Positions 8,137 through 15,790 of a stretch of 64,000 nt of DNA are shown here, one piece after another. Numbering within the stretch: the first letter of the stretch is position 1; each line of letters starts with the position of its first letter. Source of the DNA: Streptomyces termitum (GTDB lineage Bacteria; Actinomycetota; Actinomycetes; Streptomycetales; Streptomycetaceae); contig NZ_BMUL01000002.1 in the NCBI RefSeq assembly GCF_014650175.1, positions 591,926 to 655,925 of the forward strand. The letters are read 5' to 3'. Below the pieces are notes generated by a model. It was not told the origin of the DNA. It worked only from the letters and a program-made list of their open reading frames with translations, and did no database searches. Position numbers and translations under genes: made by a program.

Positions 8137-8748
8137 TCAGTTCAGGGAAGGGTCGTCCGGACACGTGGCGACCAGGGCGAGCTCCCCGCGCTGGCGGCGC
8201 AGCACCTGGCGCCAGAGCTCCTCGGGGCGCGGGGAGGAGACGTCGCCGGGCTCCGACTCGACGACGTACCAGGCCCCTTCGGCGACCTCGGCCTCCAGCT
8301 GGCCGGGGCCCCAGCCCGCGTAGCCGGCGAAGATCCGCAGGGCGCTGAGGGCGGGTCCGAGCAGCTCGGGCGGGGCCTCCAGGTCGACCAGGCCGATGGC
8401 CCCGAAGACCCGGCGCCAGCCGAGGGGACCGCCGCCGGCGGCCGGGGACGGCTCCCCCTCGCCGGGGCGCGCGCAGGGGCCCTCCTCGCCGGGGACGACG
8501 GCGAGGCCGAGGGCGGCGTCGAGGGAGACGGGCCCGCCCTGGAAGACGACGCCGGGCTCCCCCGCGAGCGGCGCCCAGGCGGCGAGCACGTCACCGACGG
8601 TGACGGGGGTGGGCCGGTTGAGGACCACGCCGAGGGAGCCCTCGTCGTCGTGGTCGAGCAGCAGCACCACCGCGCGGTCGAAGTTCGGGTCCGCGAGGGC
8701 GGGGGTGGCCACGAGCAGCCGTCCTGTGAGCGAGGACACCTCGGTCAT
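8137..8748 (-). CDS. YqgE/AlgH family protein
   Basis: 203 residues from the ATG of MTEVSSLTGRLLVATPAL; another ATG three codons earlier is less likely. Family landmarks are GRLLVATPALADPNFDRAVV, LGVVLNRPT, VFQGGPV and RIFAGYAGWGPGQLEAE, in the usual order and spacing. The domain covers the whole protein. The biochemical role of YqgE is still unclear; members are widespread and usually sit in housekeeping neighbourhoods, here divergent from murA and just upstream of DUF3039. Confidence 0.92.
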   Translation of the reverse strand: MTEVSSLTGRLLVATPALADPNFDRAVVLLLDHDDEGSLGVVLNRPTPVTVGDVLAAWAPLAGEPGVVFQGGPVSLDAALGLAVVPGEEGPCARPGEGEPSPAAGGGPLGWRRVFGAIGLVDLEAPPELLGPALSALRIFAGYAGWGPGQLEAEVAEGAWYVVESEPGDVSSPRPEELWRQVLRRQRGELALVATCPDDPSLN

Positions 8749-9045
8749 GCGACACATGATCCCGCATCTTCGGCGCGGAGGGGGGTTCTCGGCCGCGTGC
8801 GCGGGGAAGGCGGCCGGGCACGGAGGAGTCCCGCAGGTCGGGAGGGGAGGAGCGGGAGGGGGCGCGCGGCCGGAAACAGCCCTCCGGGGCAACCGGACGG
8901 TGACCGTCCGCAAGATCGCGGAAACGGAGGGTGTTGTGCCGAATTCATTACGTCTGCCAGGCCCCCCGGGGGGCCCGATCGGGGTGCAATGGCCCCTTAC
9001 CCTTTTCTCTGGCCACCCGACCGACGACTCCGGAACGCGAGATTC

Positions 9046-10392
9046 ATGACCGGCACAGACAGCCAAGACGTACTGCTTGTCCACGGCGGAACCCCGCTGG
9101 AGGGCGAGATCCGCGTCCGCGGCGCGAAGAACCTCGTGCCCAAGGCGATGGTCGCCGCCCTGCTCGGCAGTGGCCCCAGCCGCCTGCGCAACGTGCCCGA
9201 CATCCGTGACGTCCGCGTCGTGCGGGGGCTGCTCCAGCTGCACGGGGTGACGGTCCGCCCCGGTGACGAGCCCGGCGAGCTAGTCCTCGACCCGACGCAC
9301 GTCGAGTCCGCCAACGTCTCCGACATCGACGCCCACGCCGGTTCCTCGCGCATCCCGATCCTCTTCTGCGGCCCGCTGCTGCACCGTCTGGGCCACGCCT
9401 TCATCCCGGGCCTGGGCGGCTGCGACATCGGCGGCCGGCCGATCGACTTCCACTTCGACGTGCTCCGCCAGTTCGGCGCGACCATCGAGAAGCGGGCCGA
9501 CGGCCAGTACCTGGAGGCCCCGCAGCGCCTTCGCGGCTGCAAGATCCGCCTCCCGTACCCCTCGGTCGGCTCGACCGAGCAGGTGCTGCTCACCGCCGTC
9601 CTCGCCGAGGGCGTCACCGAGCTGTCGAACGCGGCCGTGGAGCCGGAGATCGAGGACCTCATCTGCGTGCTGCAGAAGATGGGCGCCATCATCTCCATGG
9701 ACACCGACCGGACCATCCGGATCACCGGTGTCGACCGCCTCGACGGCTACACCCACCGGGCGCTCCCGGACCGCCTGGAGGCGGCCTCCTGGGCGTCGGC
9801 GGCGCTGGCCACCGAGGGCGACATCTACGTGCGCGGCGCCCAGCAGCGCTCGATGATGACCTTCCTCAACACCTACCGGAAGGTCGGCGGCGCCTTCGAG
9901 ATCGACGACGAGGGCATCCGCTTCTGGCACCCGGGCGGCTCGCTGAACGCGATCCACCTGGAGACCGACGTCCACCCCGGCTTCCAGACCGACTGGCAGC
10001 AGCCGCTGGTCGTCGCCCTGACGCAGGCGTCCGGCCTCTCCATCGTCCACGAGACGGTGTACGAGTCCCGGCTGGGCTTCACCTCGGCGCTGAACCAGAT
10101 GGGTGCCCACATCCAGCTCTACCGCGAGTGCCTGGGCGGCTCCGACTGCCGCTTCGGCCAGCGGAACTTCCTCCACTCGGCGGTCGTCAGCGGCCCCACC
10201 CGCCTCCAGGGCGCCGACCTGGTCATCCCGGACCTGCGCGGCGGCTTCTCGTACCTGATCGCGGCCCTGGCCGCGCAGGGCACTTCGCGGGTGCACGGCA
10301 TCGACCTGATCAACCGCGGCTACGAGAACTTCATGGAGAAGCTGATCGAGCTGGGCGCCAAGGTCGAGCTGCCGGGCGGCGCGCTCGTGTAG
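9046..10392 (+). CDS. murA: UDP-N-acetylglucosamine 1-carboxyvinyltransferase
   Basis: 448 residues. MurA transfers enolpyruvate from PEP to UDP-GlcNAc, the first committed step of peptidoglycan synthesis, in the cytoplasm. The catalytic Cys is present at residue 126 in GGCDIGGRPIDFH, so fosfomycin could alkylate it. The Lys-Asn pair of the PEP site is seen at GAKN (K28). The C-terminus GYENFMEKLIELGAKVE is typical. It is ~30 residues longer than the E. coli enzyme. I chose the start at ATG 9046 (MTGTDSQDVLL) because upstream sequence in the same frame is non-conserved spacer. Followed by a strong terminator shared with hup. Confidence 0.97.
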   Translation: MTGTDSQDVLLVHGGTPLEGEIRVRGAKNLVPKAMVAALLGSGPSRLRNVPDIRDVRVVRGLLQLHGVTVRPGDEPGELVLDPTHVESANVSDIDAHAGSSRIPILFCGPLLHRLGHAFIPGLGGCDIGGRPIDFHFDVLRQFGATIEKRADGQYLEAPQRLRGCKIRLPYPSVGSTEQVLLTAVLAEGVTELSNAAVEPEIEDLICVLQKMGAIISMDTDRTIRITGVDRLDGYTHRALPDRLEAASWASAALATEGDIYVRGAQQRSMMTFLNTYRKVGGAFEIDDEGIRFWHPGGSLNAIHLETDVHPGFQTDWQQPLVVALTQASGLSIVHETVYESRLGFTSALNQMGAHIQLYRECLGGSDCRFGQRNFLHSAVVSGPTRLQGADLVIPDLRGGFSYLIAALAAQGTSRVHGIDLINRGYENFMEKLIELGAKVELPGGALV

Positions 10393-10413
10393 GGCCCTCT
10401 GCGCCACGAACGG

Positions 10414-10447
10414 AAGGGCGGCCACCCCCGAGGGGGTGGCCGCCCTT
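10414..10447. terminator. Bidirectional terminator between murA and hup
   Basis: A 16-bp perfect stem (10414-10429 with 10432-10447), ending in a T-tract on the plus strand and its complement on the minus strand. It sits between the convergent murA and hup stop codons and serves both. Confidence 0.9.
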
Positions 10448-10467
10448 TTCGCGCGCCTGGGGGCCGC

Positions 10468-10749
10468 TTACTTGCCCTTGGCGGCTTCCTTGAGCTTCGA
10501 GCCCGCGGAGACCTTCACGCTGTAGCCGGCCGGGATGTTGATCGGGTCGCCGGTCTGCGGGTTGCGAGCGGTGCGAGCGGCACGGTGGGTGCGCTCGAAG
10601 GTCAGGAAGCCGGGGATGGTGACCTTCTCGTCGCCCTTGGCGACGACCTCGCCGACGGTCTCGGCGAGGGCGGCCAGCACGGCGTCGGCGTCCTTGCGGG
10701 TCACCTCGGCGCGGTCGGCCAGCGCGGCCACCAGCTCACTGCGGTTCAT
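10468..10749 (-). CDS. hup: Nucleoid protein HU (HupA type)
   Basis: 93 residues, classic short HU without the Lys/Ala tail of HupS. MNRSELVAALADRAEVTRKDA is the alpha-helical dimer part; GFLTFERTHRAARTARNPQTG contains the DNA-binding beta-arm with the RNPQTG tip. It binds and bends DNA and contributes to nucleoid compaction. It is convergent with murA and separated by a bidirectional terminator. A long (336 bp) upstream spacer should carry its promoter(s). Confidence 0.96.
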   Translation of the reverse strand: MNRSELVAALADRAEVTRKDADAVLAALAETVGEVVAKGDEKVTIPGFLTFERTHRAARTARNPQTGDPINIPAGYSVKVSAGSKLKEAAKGK

Positions 10750-10871
10750 GTTGTTACTCCCGTGTTCTTCTTGCCTGTGAGGCGTGAGATCGAAGCCGAT
10801 GCTGCCAGGGGCCTCGGACAGTGCCCGTTGCCGGGTCCGTCCTCTCCGTGATCCCTCGCGCCCTGGGGGTT

Positions 10872-10897
10872 CCCCCCTGGACGAAGTCCTCGGGGGA
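10872..10897. repeat. Intergenic hairpin with GGAC-GAA-GTCC tip
   Basis: A C-run and a G-run flank GGACGAAGTCC, giving a long GC stem with a GAA loop; a second overlapping palindrome (10862-10880) lies beside it. It lies ~125 bp upstream of hup. Such elements recur in Streptomyces spacers as far as I recall; function unknown. Confidence 0.4.
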
Positions 10898-11007
10898 GCA
10901 TCCTGCCCCCACCACCGGCGGGAACGCCAATCCGGCACCCCCTCGGGTCACCCGGAAGGCACCGGAGTCCCCTGGCGGTGACGGAGCGTCGACTCCCCGC
11001 AAACGGT

Positions 11008-11050
11008 GCGGAGCCGAAAAGCCACCCTAAAGGCGGGTTTACGGCTCCGC
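11008..11050. terminator. Possible terminator of the malic enzyme gene
   Basis: Arms GCGGAGCCG (11008-11016) and CGGCTCCGC (11042-11050) enclose a loop with partly complementary AAAGCC and GGCGGGTTT. It lies 36 bp beyond the malic enzyme stop codon on the minus strand. There is no U-tract, so this is tentative. Confidence 0.4.
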
Positions 11051-11085
11051 GAATCCGACACACCCGGGCGGGTGCGCCGGGAGGG

Positions 11086-12501
11086 TCAGGCGCCCGCTCC
11101 GGCCGCCTTCGCGGCGGTGCGCACGGCGCCCGCGACGGCGCCCGCGACCTTGTCGTTGAAGACCGACGGGATGATGTAGTTCGGGTTCAGCTCGTCCTCG
11201 GTGACGACGTCCGCGAGGGCGGTGGCGGCGGCCAGCATCATCTCGGTGTTGACCGTGCGGGACTGCGCGTCGAGCAGGCCGCGGAAGACGCCGGGGAAGA
11301 CCAGCACGTTGTTGATCTGGTTCGGGAAGTCCGAGCGGCCGGTGGCCACGACGGCGGCGGTCTGCCGGGCGGCGGCCGGGTCGACCTCCGGGTCGGGGTT
11401 CGCGAGCGCGAAGACGATGGAGCCCTCGGCCATGGCGGCGACGTCCTCGGCGCCCAGCAGGTTCGGGGCGGAGACGCCGATGAAGACGTCGGCGCCGACG
11501 ACGGCCTGCTTGAGGGTGCCGGTGACGCCCTCCGGGTTGGTGTTGTCCGCGATCCAGCGCAGCGGCGAGTCGGCGGGCGCCTCGACCAGGTCCGCGCGGT
11601 CGGCGTGCACGACGCCGTGGATGTCGGCCACCACCGCGTGCTTCACGCCGGCCGCGAGCAGCAGCTTGAGGATGGCGGTGCCGGCCGCGCCGGCGCCGGA
11701 CATGACGACCTTGACGTCCCCGATGCCCTTGCCGACCACGCGCAGCGCGTTGGTGAGCGCGGCGAGGACGACGATGGCGGTGCCGTGCTGGTCGTCGTGG
11801 AAGACCGGGATGTCGAGCGCCTCGCGCAGGCGGGCCTCGATCTCGAAGCAGCGCGGGGCGGAGATGTCCTCCAGGTTGATGCCCGCGAAGCCGGGGGCGA
11901 TCGCCTTGACGATCTCGACGATGGCGTCGGTGTCCTGGGTGTCCAGGCAGATCGGCCAGGCGTCGATGCCGGCGAAGCGCTTGAAGAGGGCGGCCTTGCC
12001 CTCCATGACGGGCAGCGCGGCCTTGGGGCCGATGTTGCCGAGGCCGAGGACGGCGGAGCCGTCGGTGACGACCGCGACCGAGTTGCGCTTGATGGTGAGG
12101 CGGCGGGCGTCCTCGGGGTTCTCGGCGATGGCCATGCACACGCGGGCGACGCCCGGGGTGTAGATCATCGAGAGGTCGTCGCGGTTGCGGATGGGGTGCT
12201 TGGACGCCATCTCGATCTTGCCGCCGAGGTGCATCAGGAAGGTGCGGTCCGAGACCTTGCCGAGGACGACGCCCTCGATCTCCCGGAGCCGTTCGACGAT
12301 CTCGTCCGCGTGCGCCGTGGAGGTCGCGGCGACGGTGACGTCGATCCGGAGCTTCTCGTGGCCGGAGGCGGTGACGTCGAGGCCCGTGACCGAGCCGCCG
12401 TGCGACTCGACCGCCGCGGTGAGCTGCGAGACCGCGGTGCCGCTCGCGGGCACCTCCAGCCGGACCGTCATCGAGTACGAGACGCTGGGCGCCGTTGCCA
12501 T
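11086..12501 (-). CDS. Malic enzyme with N-terminal ACT domain
   Basis: 471 residues. It decarboxylates malate to pyruvate with reduction of NAD(P)+. Residues ~1-90 form an ACT-like regulatory domain (SYSMTVRLEVPASGTA), then the malic N domain (MIYTPGVARVC with the catalytic Tyr; VTDGSAVLGLGNIGP) and the NAD-binding domain with GAGAAGTA. The metal-binding segment ends in FHDDQHGTA. The S. coelicolor orthologue (SCO2951, from memory) was reported as the NAD+-dependent isoform; cofactor choice cannot be proven here. The ACT domain suggests allosteric control by an amino acid or metabolite. The promoter region 12600-12660 contains several GGAAA/TTTCC inverted repeats. Confidence 0.93.
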   Translation of the reverse strand: MATAPSVSYSMTVRLEVPASGTAVSQLTAAVESHGGSVTGLDVTASGHEKLRIDVTVAATSTAHADEIVERLREIEGVVLGKVSDRTFLMHLGGKIEMASKHPIRNRDDLSMIYTPGVARVCMAIAENPEDARRLTIKRNSVAVVTDGSAVLGLGNIGPKAALPVMEGKAALFKRFAGIDAWPICLDTQDTDAIVEIVKAIAPGFAGINLEDISAPRCFEIEARLREALDIPVFHDDQHGTAIVVLAALTNALRVVGKGIGDVKVVMSGAGAAGTAILKLLLAAGVKHAVVADIHGVVHADRADLVEAPADSPLRWIADNTNPEGVTGTLKQAVVGADVFIGVSAPNLLGAEDVAAMAEGSIVFALANPDPEVDPAAARQTAAVVATGRSDFPNQINNVLVFPGVFRGLLDAQSRTVNTEMMLAAATALADVVTEDELNPNYIIPSVFNDKVAGAVAGAVRTAAKAAGAGA

Positions 12502-12630
12502 GGCCGGGTTCCTCTGCTTTCCCTAGCTTCGTTGCTACGCCGCCCCGGCTGGTCGCCCGGCTTGCGCCCTCCGATGGTCGCACCTACCTGCCGGTAGCAG
12601 GTAATGCGGTCATTTTGTTTTCGGAAAGTA

Positions 12631-12658
12631 GTTTCCACCATACGAGAGATGTGGAAAC
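12631..12658. promoter_or_regulatory. Inverted repeat in the malic enzyme promoter region
   Basis: GTTTCCAC (12631-12638) and GTGGAAAC (12651-12658) are perfect 8-bp arms with a 12-nt spacer. The left arm also pairs with an overlapping GGAAA at 12623-12627. On the minus strand TATGGT within the spacer could be a -10 box for the malic enzyme gene, in which case a regulator bound here would block or recruit polymerase. The regulator is unknown. Confidence 0.5.
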
Positions 12659-12665
12659 AACAGAA

Positions 12666-12699
12666 GGGGCCCCGGTCATCGGAAGACGACCGGGGCCCC
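12666..12699. terminator. Intrinsic terminator downstream of the helicase gene/candidate RNA
   Basis: A 12-bp perfect GC stem (12666-12677 with 12688-12699), 10-nt loop, followed on the minus strand by TTCTGTTGTTT. It would end transcripts coming from the helicase gene or from the structured RNA at 12722-12808. Confidence 0.8.
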
Positions 12700-12721
12700 A
12701 ACTTCGTATGTACGTCTAAGC

Positions 12722-12808
12722 GACACCGGCCCGCCATGCTCGCCTCGCGGCAAGTGGTCCCTCTGAGGGACGAAGGTTGGGCCCGGGGGCTTGGATCGAG
12801 CCGGTGTC
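12722..12808 (-). ncRNA. Candidate structured RNA (multibranched), strand tentative
   Basis: An 87-nt segment is closed by a perfect 9-bp stem: GACACCGGC (12722-12730) with GCCGGTGTC (12800-12808). Inside are a GTCCC/GGGAC hairpin (12757-12771), a GCC/GGC stem-loop (12742-12751; GNRA-like loop when read on the minus strand) and a GC-rich third arm near 12779-12792. No ORF explains it. On the minus strand it would be followed ~20 nt later by the strong terminator at 12666-12699, hence the strand choice. It could be an independent small RNA or a structured 3' UTR of the helicase mRNA. I cannot match it to a known family; it is not a tRNA (9-bp closing stem, no T-loop). Confidence 0.45.
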
Positions 12809-12901
12809 ACGAACCAGGCTAACAAACCATCCCCGAAGGTGATTCCCCCGACGCGTGTTGACCTGAGAACGCCGCCGCGCGCGGGGGAACCGGGGCCGGG
12901 C

Positions 12902-15181
12902 TCAGTCCCGCAGCAGGTCCGGCACGCCCGCCGCGTCCGGCAGGTCCCGCTCCCCCGACAGCACCGTCAGCGCCTGCGTCGAGCGGGTCAGCGCCACGTA
13001 CAGCACCCGCAGTCCGGCCGGGGACTCGTCGGCGATCTCCGCCGGGGAGACCACCAGCGTGGCGTCGTACTCCAGGCCCTTCGCCTCCAGCGAGCCCAGC
13101 GCGACCACCCGGTCGCCGAGCCCGGCCAGCCAGCGGGCCGCCTCCGCCCGCCGGTCCATGGCCACCACCACGCCCACCGTGCCCTCCACCGAGGCCAGCA
13201 GCCGCTCCGCCTCCGACCGCACGGCGGCGGCCAGGTCGGCGCCCTCGCCCAGGGCCGTGAAGCGGGGCTCGACGCCCGTCGAGCGGACCGCGCGCGGCGC
13301 CTCCTTCCCCGGCATCGCCAGGGCCAGCACCTTGGCCGCCAGCTCGGCGATCTCGGCCGGGTTGCGGTAGTTGACGGTCAGTTCGAAGCGGCGGCGCGGC
13401 CGGGAGCCCAGCGCCTCGTCCCGGGCCGCCGCCGCCTCGTCCGGGTCCGACCAGGACGACTGCGCCGGGTCCCCGACGACCGTCCAGGTGGCGTGCCGGC
13501 CCCGGCGGCCGACCATCCGCCACTGCATGGGCGTCAGGTCCTGCGCCTCGTCGACGATGACGTGGGCGTACTCGGTGCGCTCGGCCGCGAGCCGCTCGGC
13601 CCGCTCGCGCTGGGTCTCCTCCCGTACCGGCATCAGCTCCTCCAGGCCGGTGAGCTGGTCCAGCGGGTCGTACTCCCGCTTCCGCTTCGGCCGGGCCGGG
13701 GCGCCGAGCAGGGTGTGCAGCTCGTCCAGGAGGGCCACGTCGTGGACGGAGAGGCCGGGGCGGCGCAGCGAGCGGGCCAGCCGCCGGGTCTCGCCGGGGT
13801 TGAGGACCCGGCGGGCCCAGCGGCCCAGCCGCCGCTCGTCGGCCATGGCGTCGAGCACGCCGCGCGGGGTGAGCTCCGGCCACCAGGCGTCGAGGAAGCC
13901 GAGGAAGGCGTCCTCGGTGGAGACGTCCTCGTCGAAGGAGGAGCGCAGCTCGGCGGCGAGTTCCGGGTCGCTGTGCCGGCCGACCGCGCCCGACTTGGCG
14001 TACAGCGCGTCGAGGAGGAGCCGGCGGGCGCGGGGGCGCAGCAGGTTGACGGGCGCGGTGCCGGAGAGCACGTTCTGCCGGATGCGGCGCAGCTCCGGCT
14101 CCTCCAGCTCCAGGCGGCGGCCGAAGGCGACGACCCGCAGCAGCCTGGGCGCCGCCGGGCCCTCCAGGGCGCCGCGCGCGGCCTTGCGGAGCACGGCGAG
14201 CATCCGGGAGGAGCCCTTGATCCGGGAGACGGCGGGCTCGTCGTACACGTCCGCCTCCGCCCCGTCGACGAGGCCGCCCAGGGCCCGGATCGCGACCTGG
14301 CCCTCCTCGCCCAGCGAGGGCAGCACGCCCTCGGTGTACGAGACGAGGAGCGGGGTCGGCGAGACGATCAGGATGCCGCCGGAGTAGCGCCGCCGGTCCT
14401 GGTAGAGCAGGTACGCGGCCCGGTGCAGCGCCACCGCCGTCTTGCCCGTGCCGGGACCGCCCTCGACATAGGTGACGGAGGCGGCGGGGGCGCGGATGAC
14501 GAGGTCCTGCTCGGCCTGGATGGAGGAGACGATGTCCCGCATCGAGTGCGAGCGGGCCTGGCCGAGCGCGGCCATCAGGGCGCCGTCGCCGATGACGGGC
14601 AGTTCGGCGCCGCCGAGGGTGGCCCGCAGCTCGGGGCGCATCAGGTCGTCCTCGACGCCGAGGACCCGGCGGCCCTTGGAGCGGATGACGCGCCGGCGCA
14701 CCACCCGGCCGGGCTCGACCGGGGTGGACCGGTAGAAGGGCGCGGCGGCCGGGGCCCGCCAGTCGATGACGAGCGGGGAGTAGTCGGCGTCGAGGACGCC
14801 GATGCGGCCGATGTGCAGGGTCTCGCCGATCTCGGCGGTGTTGTCGGGCCGGATCGCGTCGTCGGCGGGCTCGACGGAGGTGTAGGCGCCGTCCGGGCCC
14901 CGCACCCCGTCCTTGCCGTACAGCAGGTCGATCCGCCCGAAGAGGAAGTCCTCGAACTCGTTGTTGAGCCGGTTGAGGTGGATGCCGGCGCGGAAGACCT
15001 GCGCGTCGCGCTCGGCGAGGGCGCCCGGCGTGCCGACGTGCCCCTTCTGGGCGGCGTCGTTCATCAGGAACTCCGCCTCGTGGATCTTCTCCTCCAGCCG
15101 GCGGTAGACCTGGTCCAGATGTTCCTGCTCGACACCGATCTCACGGTCCGCGACCGTGTCGACGGCTTCCTGCGCGGCCAC
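12902..15181 (-). CDS. HelD-type RNA polymerase-associated superfamily 1 helicase
   Basis: 759 residues. UvrD/Rep-like ATPase of the actinobacterial HelD class: an N-terminal coiled coil (~10-75), a variable insertion, Walker A GGPGTGKTA at ~241-249, Walker B VDEAQDLTPMQWRM around 550, and motif VI VLYVALTRSTQALTVL near the C-terminus. HelD proteins free stalled RNA polymerase from DNA; the related HelR of S. venezuelae has been shown to displace rifamycins and give resistance. Which of the two this is cannot be settled from sequence alone. It is followed by a candidate structured RNA. An IR-PcrA-like DNA repair role is less likely, given the N-terminal coiled coil. Confidence 0.88.
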   Translation of the reverse strand: MAAQEAVDTVADREIGVEQEHLDQVYRRLEEKIHEAEFLMNDAAQKGHVGTPGALAERDAQVFRAGIHLNRLNNEFEDFLFGRIDLLYGKDGVRGPDGAYTSVEPADDAIRPDNTAEIGETLHIGRIGVLDADYSPLVIDWRAPAAAPFYRSTPVEPGRVVRRRVIRSKGRRVLGVEDDLMRPELRATLGGAELPVIGDGALMAALGQARSHSMRDIVSSIQAEQDLVIRAPAASVTYVEGGPGTGKTAVALHRAAYLLYQDRRRYSGGILIVSPTPLLVSYTEGVLPSLGEEGQVAIRALGGLVDGAEADVYDEPAVSRIKGSSRMLAVLRKAARGALEGPAAPRLLRVVAFGRRLELEEPELRRIRQNVLSGTAPVNLLRPRARRLLLDALYAKSGAVGRHSDPELAAELRSSFDEDVSTEDAFLGFLDAWWPELTPRGVLDAMADERRLGRWARRVLNPGETRRLARSLRRPGLSVHDVALLDELHTLLGAPARPKRKREYDPLDQLTGLEELMPVREETQRERAERLAAERTEYAHVIVDEAQDLTPMQWRMVGRRGRHATWTVVGDPAQSSWSDPDEAAAARDEALGSRPRRRFELTVNYRNPAEIAELAAKVLALAMPGKEAPRAVRSTGVEPRFTALGEGADLAAAVRSEAERLLASVEGTVGVVVAMDRRAEAARWLAGLGDRVVALGSLEAKGLEYDATLVVSPAEIADESPAGLRVLYVALTRSTQALTVLSGERDLPDAAGVPDLLRD

Positions 15182-15243
15182 TGAGGCCCCCTTCTGACGT
15201 GCACTGGGCAGCCGTCAAAGGTACGCCACCGAAGGCCGCCGTG

Positions 15244-15762
15244 TCAGGCGCGGGGCGGGTCCTCGTCGTGCAGGATCAGCTGGAAGAGGTGGTGGTCGCG
15301 CCACGCCCCGTCGATGTGGAGGTAGCGGGGGGCGGTGCCGATCCGCTCGAAGCCGCTCTTGGCCAGGACGCGCTGCGAGGCGTGGTTGTCCAGGAGGGTG
15401 CCGGCGGCCAGCCGGTGCAGGCCCATGTCGTCCCGGGCGGCATCGGTCACGACGCGGACGAGGGCGGTCGCCAGGCCCCGGCCGCCGTGCGCCGGATCGA
15501 CCCAGTAGCCGAGGGAGGCGCCGCGGAGCGGGCCCATGACGATGCCCGACAGGGTCGCGTTGGCGACGATCTCGCCGCCCGCCCAGGCGAACCACCGGCG
15601 GCCGCCGTCGGCCAGCCGCTCGGCCTGCCCCTCGGCCGTGTAGTAGTGCTCGGTGCGGTACGGCTCCCAGGGCCGCATGTGCGCGCGGGTGCGGAGCACC
15701 GCGCGGGCGAGCGCCGCCGCGTCCTCGGGCCGGGCTTCCCTGATCTCCGTCTCGGTGTCCAT
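15244..15762 (-). CDS. GNAT acetyltransferase, RimJ/RimL-like
   Basis: 172 residues. GCN5-related N-acetyltransferase of the ribosomal-protein-Ala acetyltransferase type. The acetyl-CoA loop is GYWVDPAHGGRGLATALV (R/Q-x-x-G-x-G/A equivalent HGGRGLA); the N-ASQRVLAKSGFERIGTA segment is the usual motif B. It lies between the HelD gene and nnaR on the same strand, with 62 and 28 bp spacing, so co-transcription with either is possible. The substrate is unknown. Confidence 0.88.
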   Translation of the reverse strand: MDTETEIREARPEDAAALARAVLRTRAHMRPWEPYRTEHYYTAEGQAERLADGGRRWFAWAGGEIVANATLSGIVMGPLRGASLGYWVDPAHGGRGLATALVRVVTDAARDDMGLHRLAAGTLLDNHASQRVLAKSGFERIGTAPRYLHIDGAWRDHHLFQLILHDEDPPRA

Positions 15763-15790
15763 CCCGGCACGCTACCGCGCGCGTCCGGGG

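Larger units (their letters stand above)
10750..11085. other. Spacer upstream of hup
   Basis: 336 bp between the hup start and the malic enzyme stop. It should contain the hup promoter, but I see no convincing -35/-10 pair. It holds two palindromes described separately: a GC hairpin at 10872-10897 and a weaker stem at 11008-11050. No open frame here looks like a Streptomyces gene. Confidence 0.6.
12502..12901. other. Complex spacer between malic enzyme and helicase genes
   Basis: 400 bp with no convincing coding sequence. In order it holds the malic enzyme leader, an inverted-repeat cluster (12621-12658), a strong terminator (12666-12699), a candidate structured RNA (12722-12808) and ~90 bp downstream of the helicase stop codon. 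Each is given separately. Confidence 0.6.

Noticed and set aside
12722..12808. tRNA gene
   Set aside because: The closing stem is 9 bp, there is no T-loop GTTCGA consensus and no anticodon arm of the right size.
15182..15243. Rifamycin-associated element before the HelD-like gene
   Set aside because: I looked for the GC-rich inverted repeat reported for rifamycin-induced genes and found none in this short spacer.
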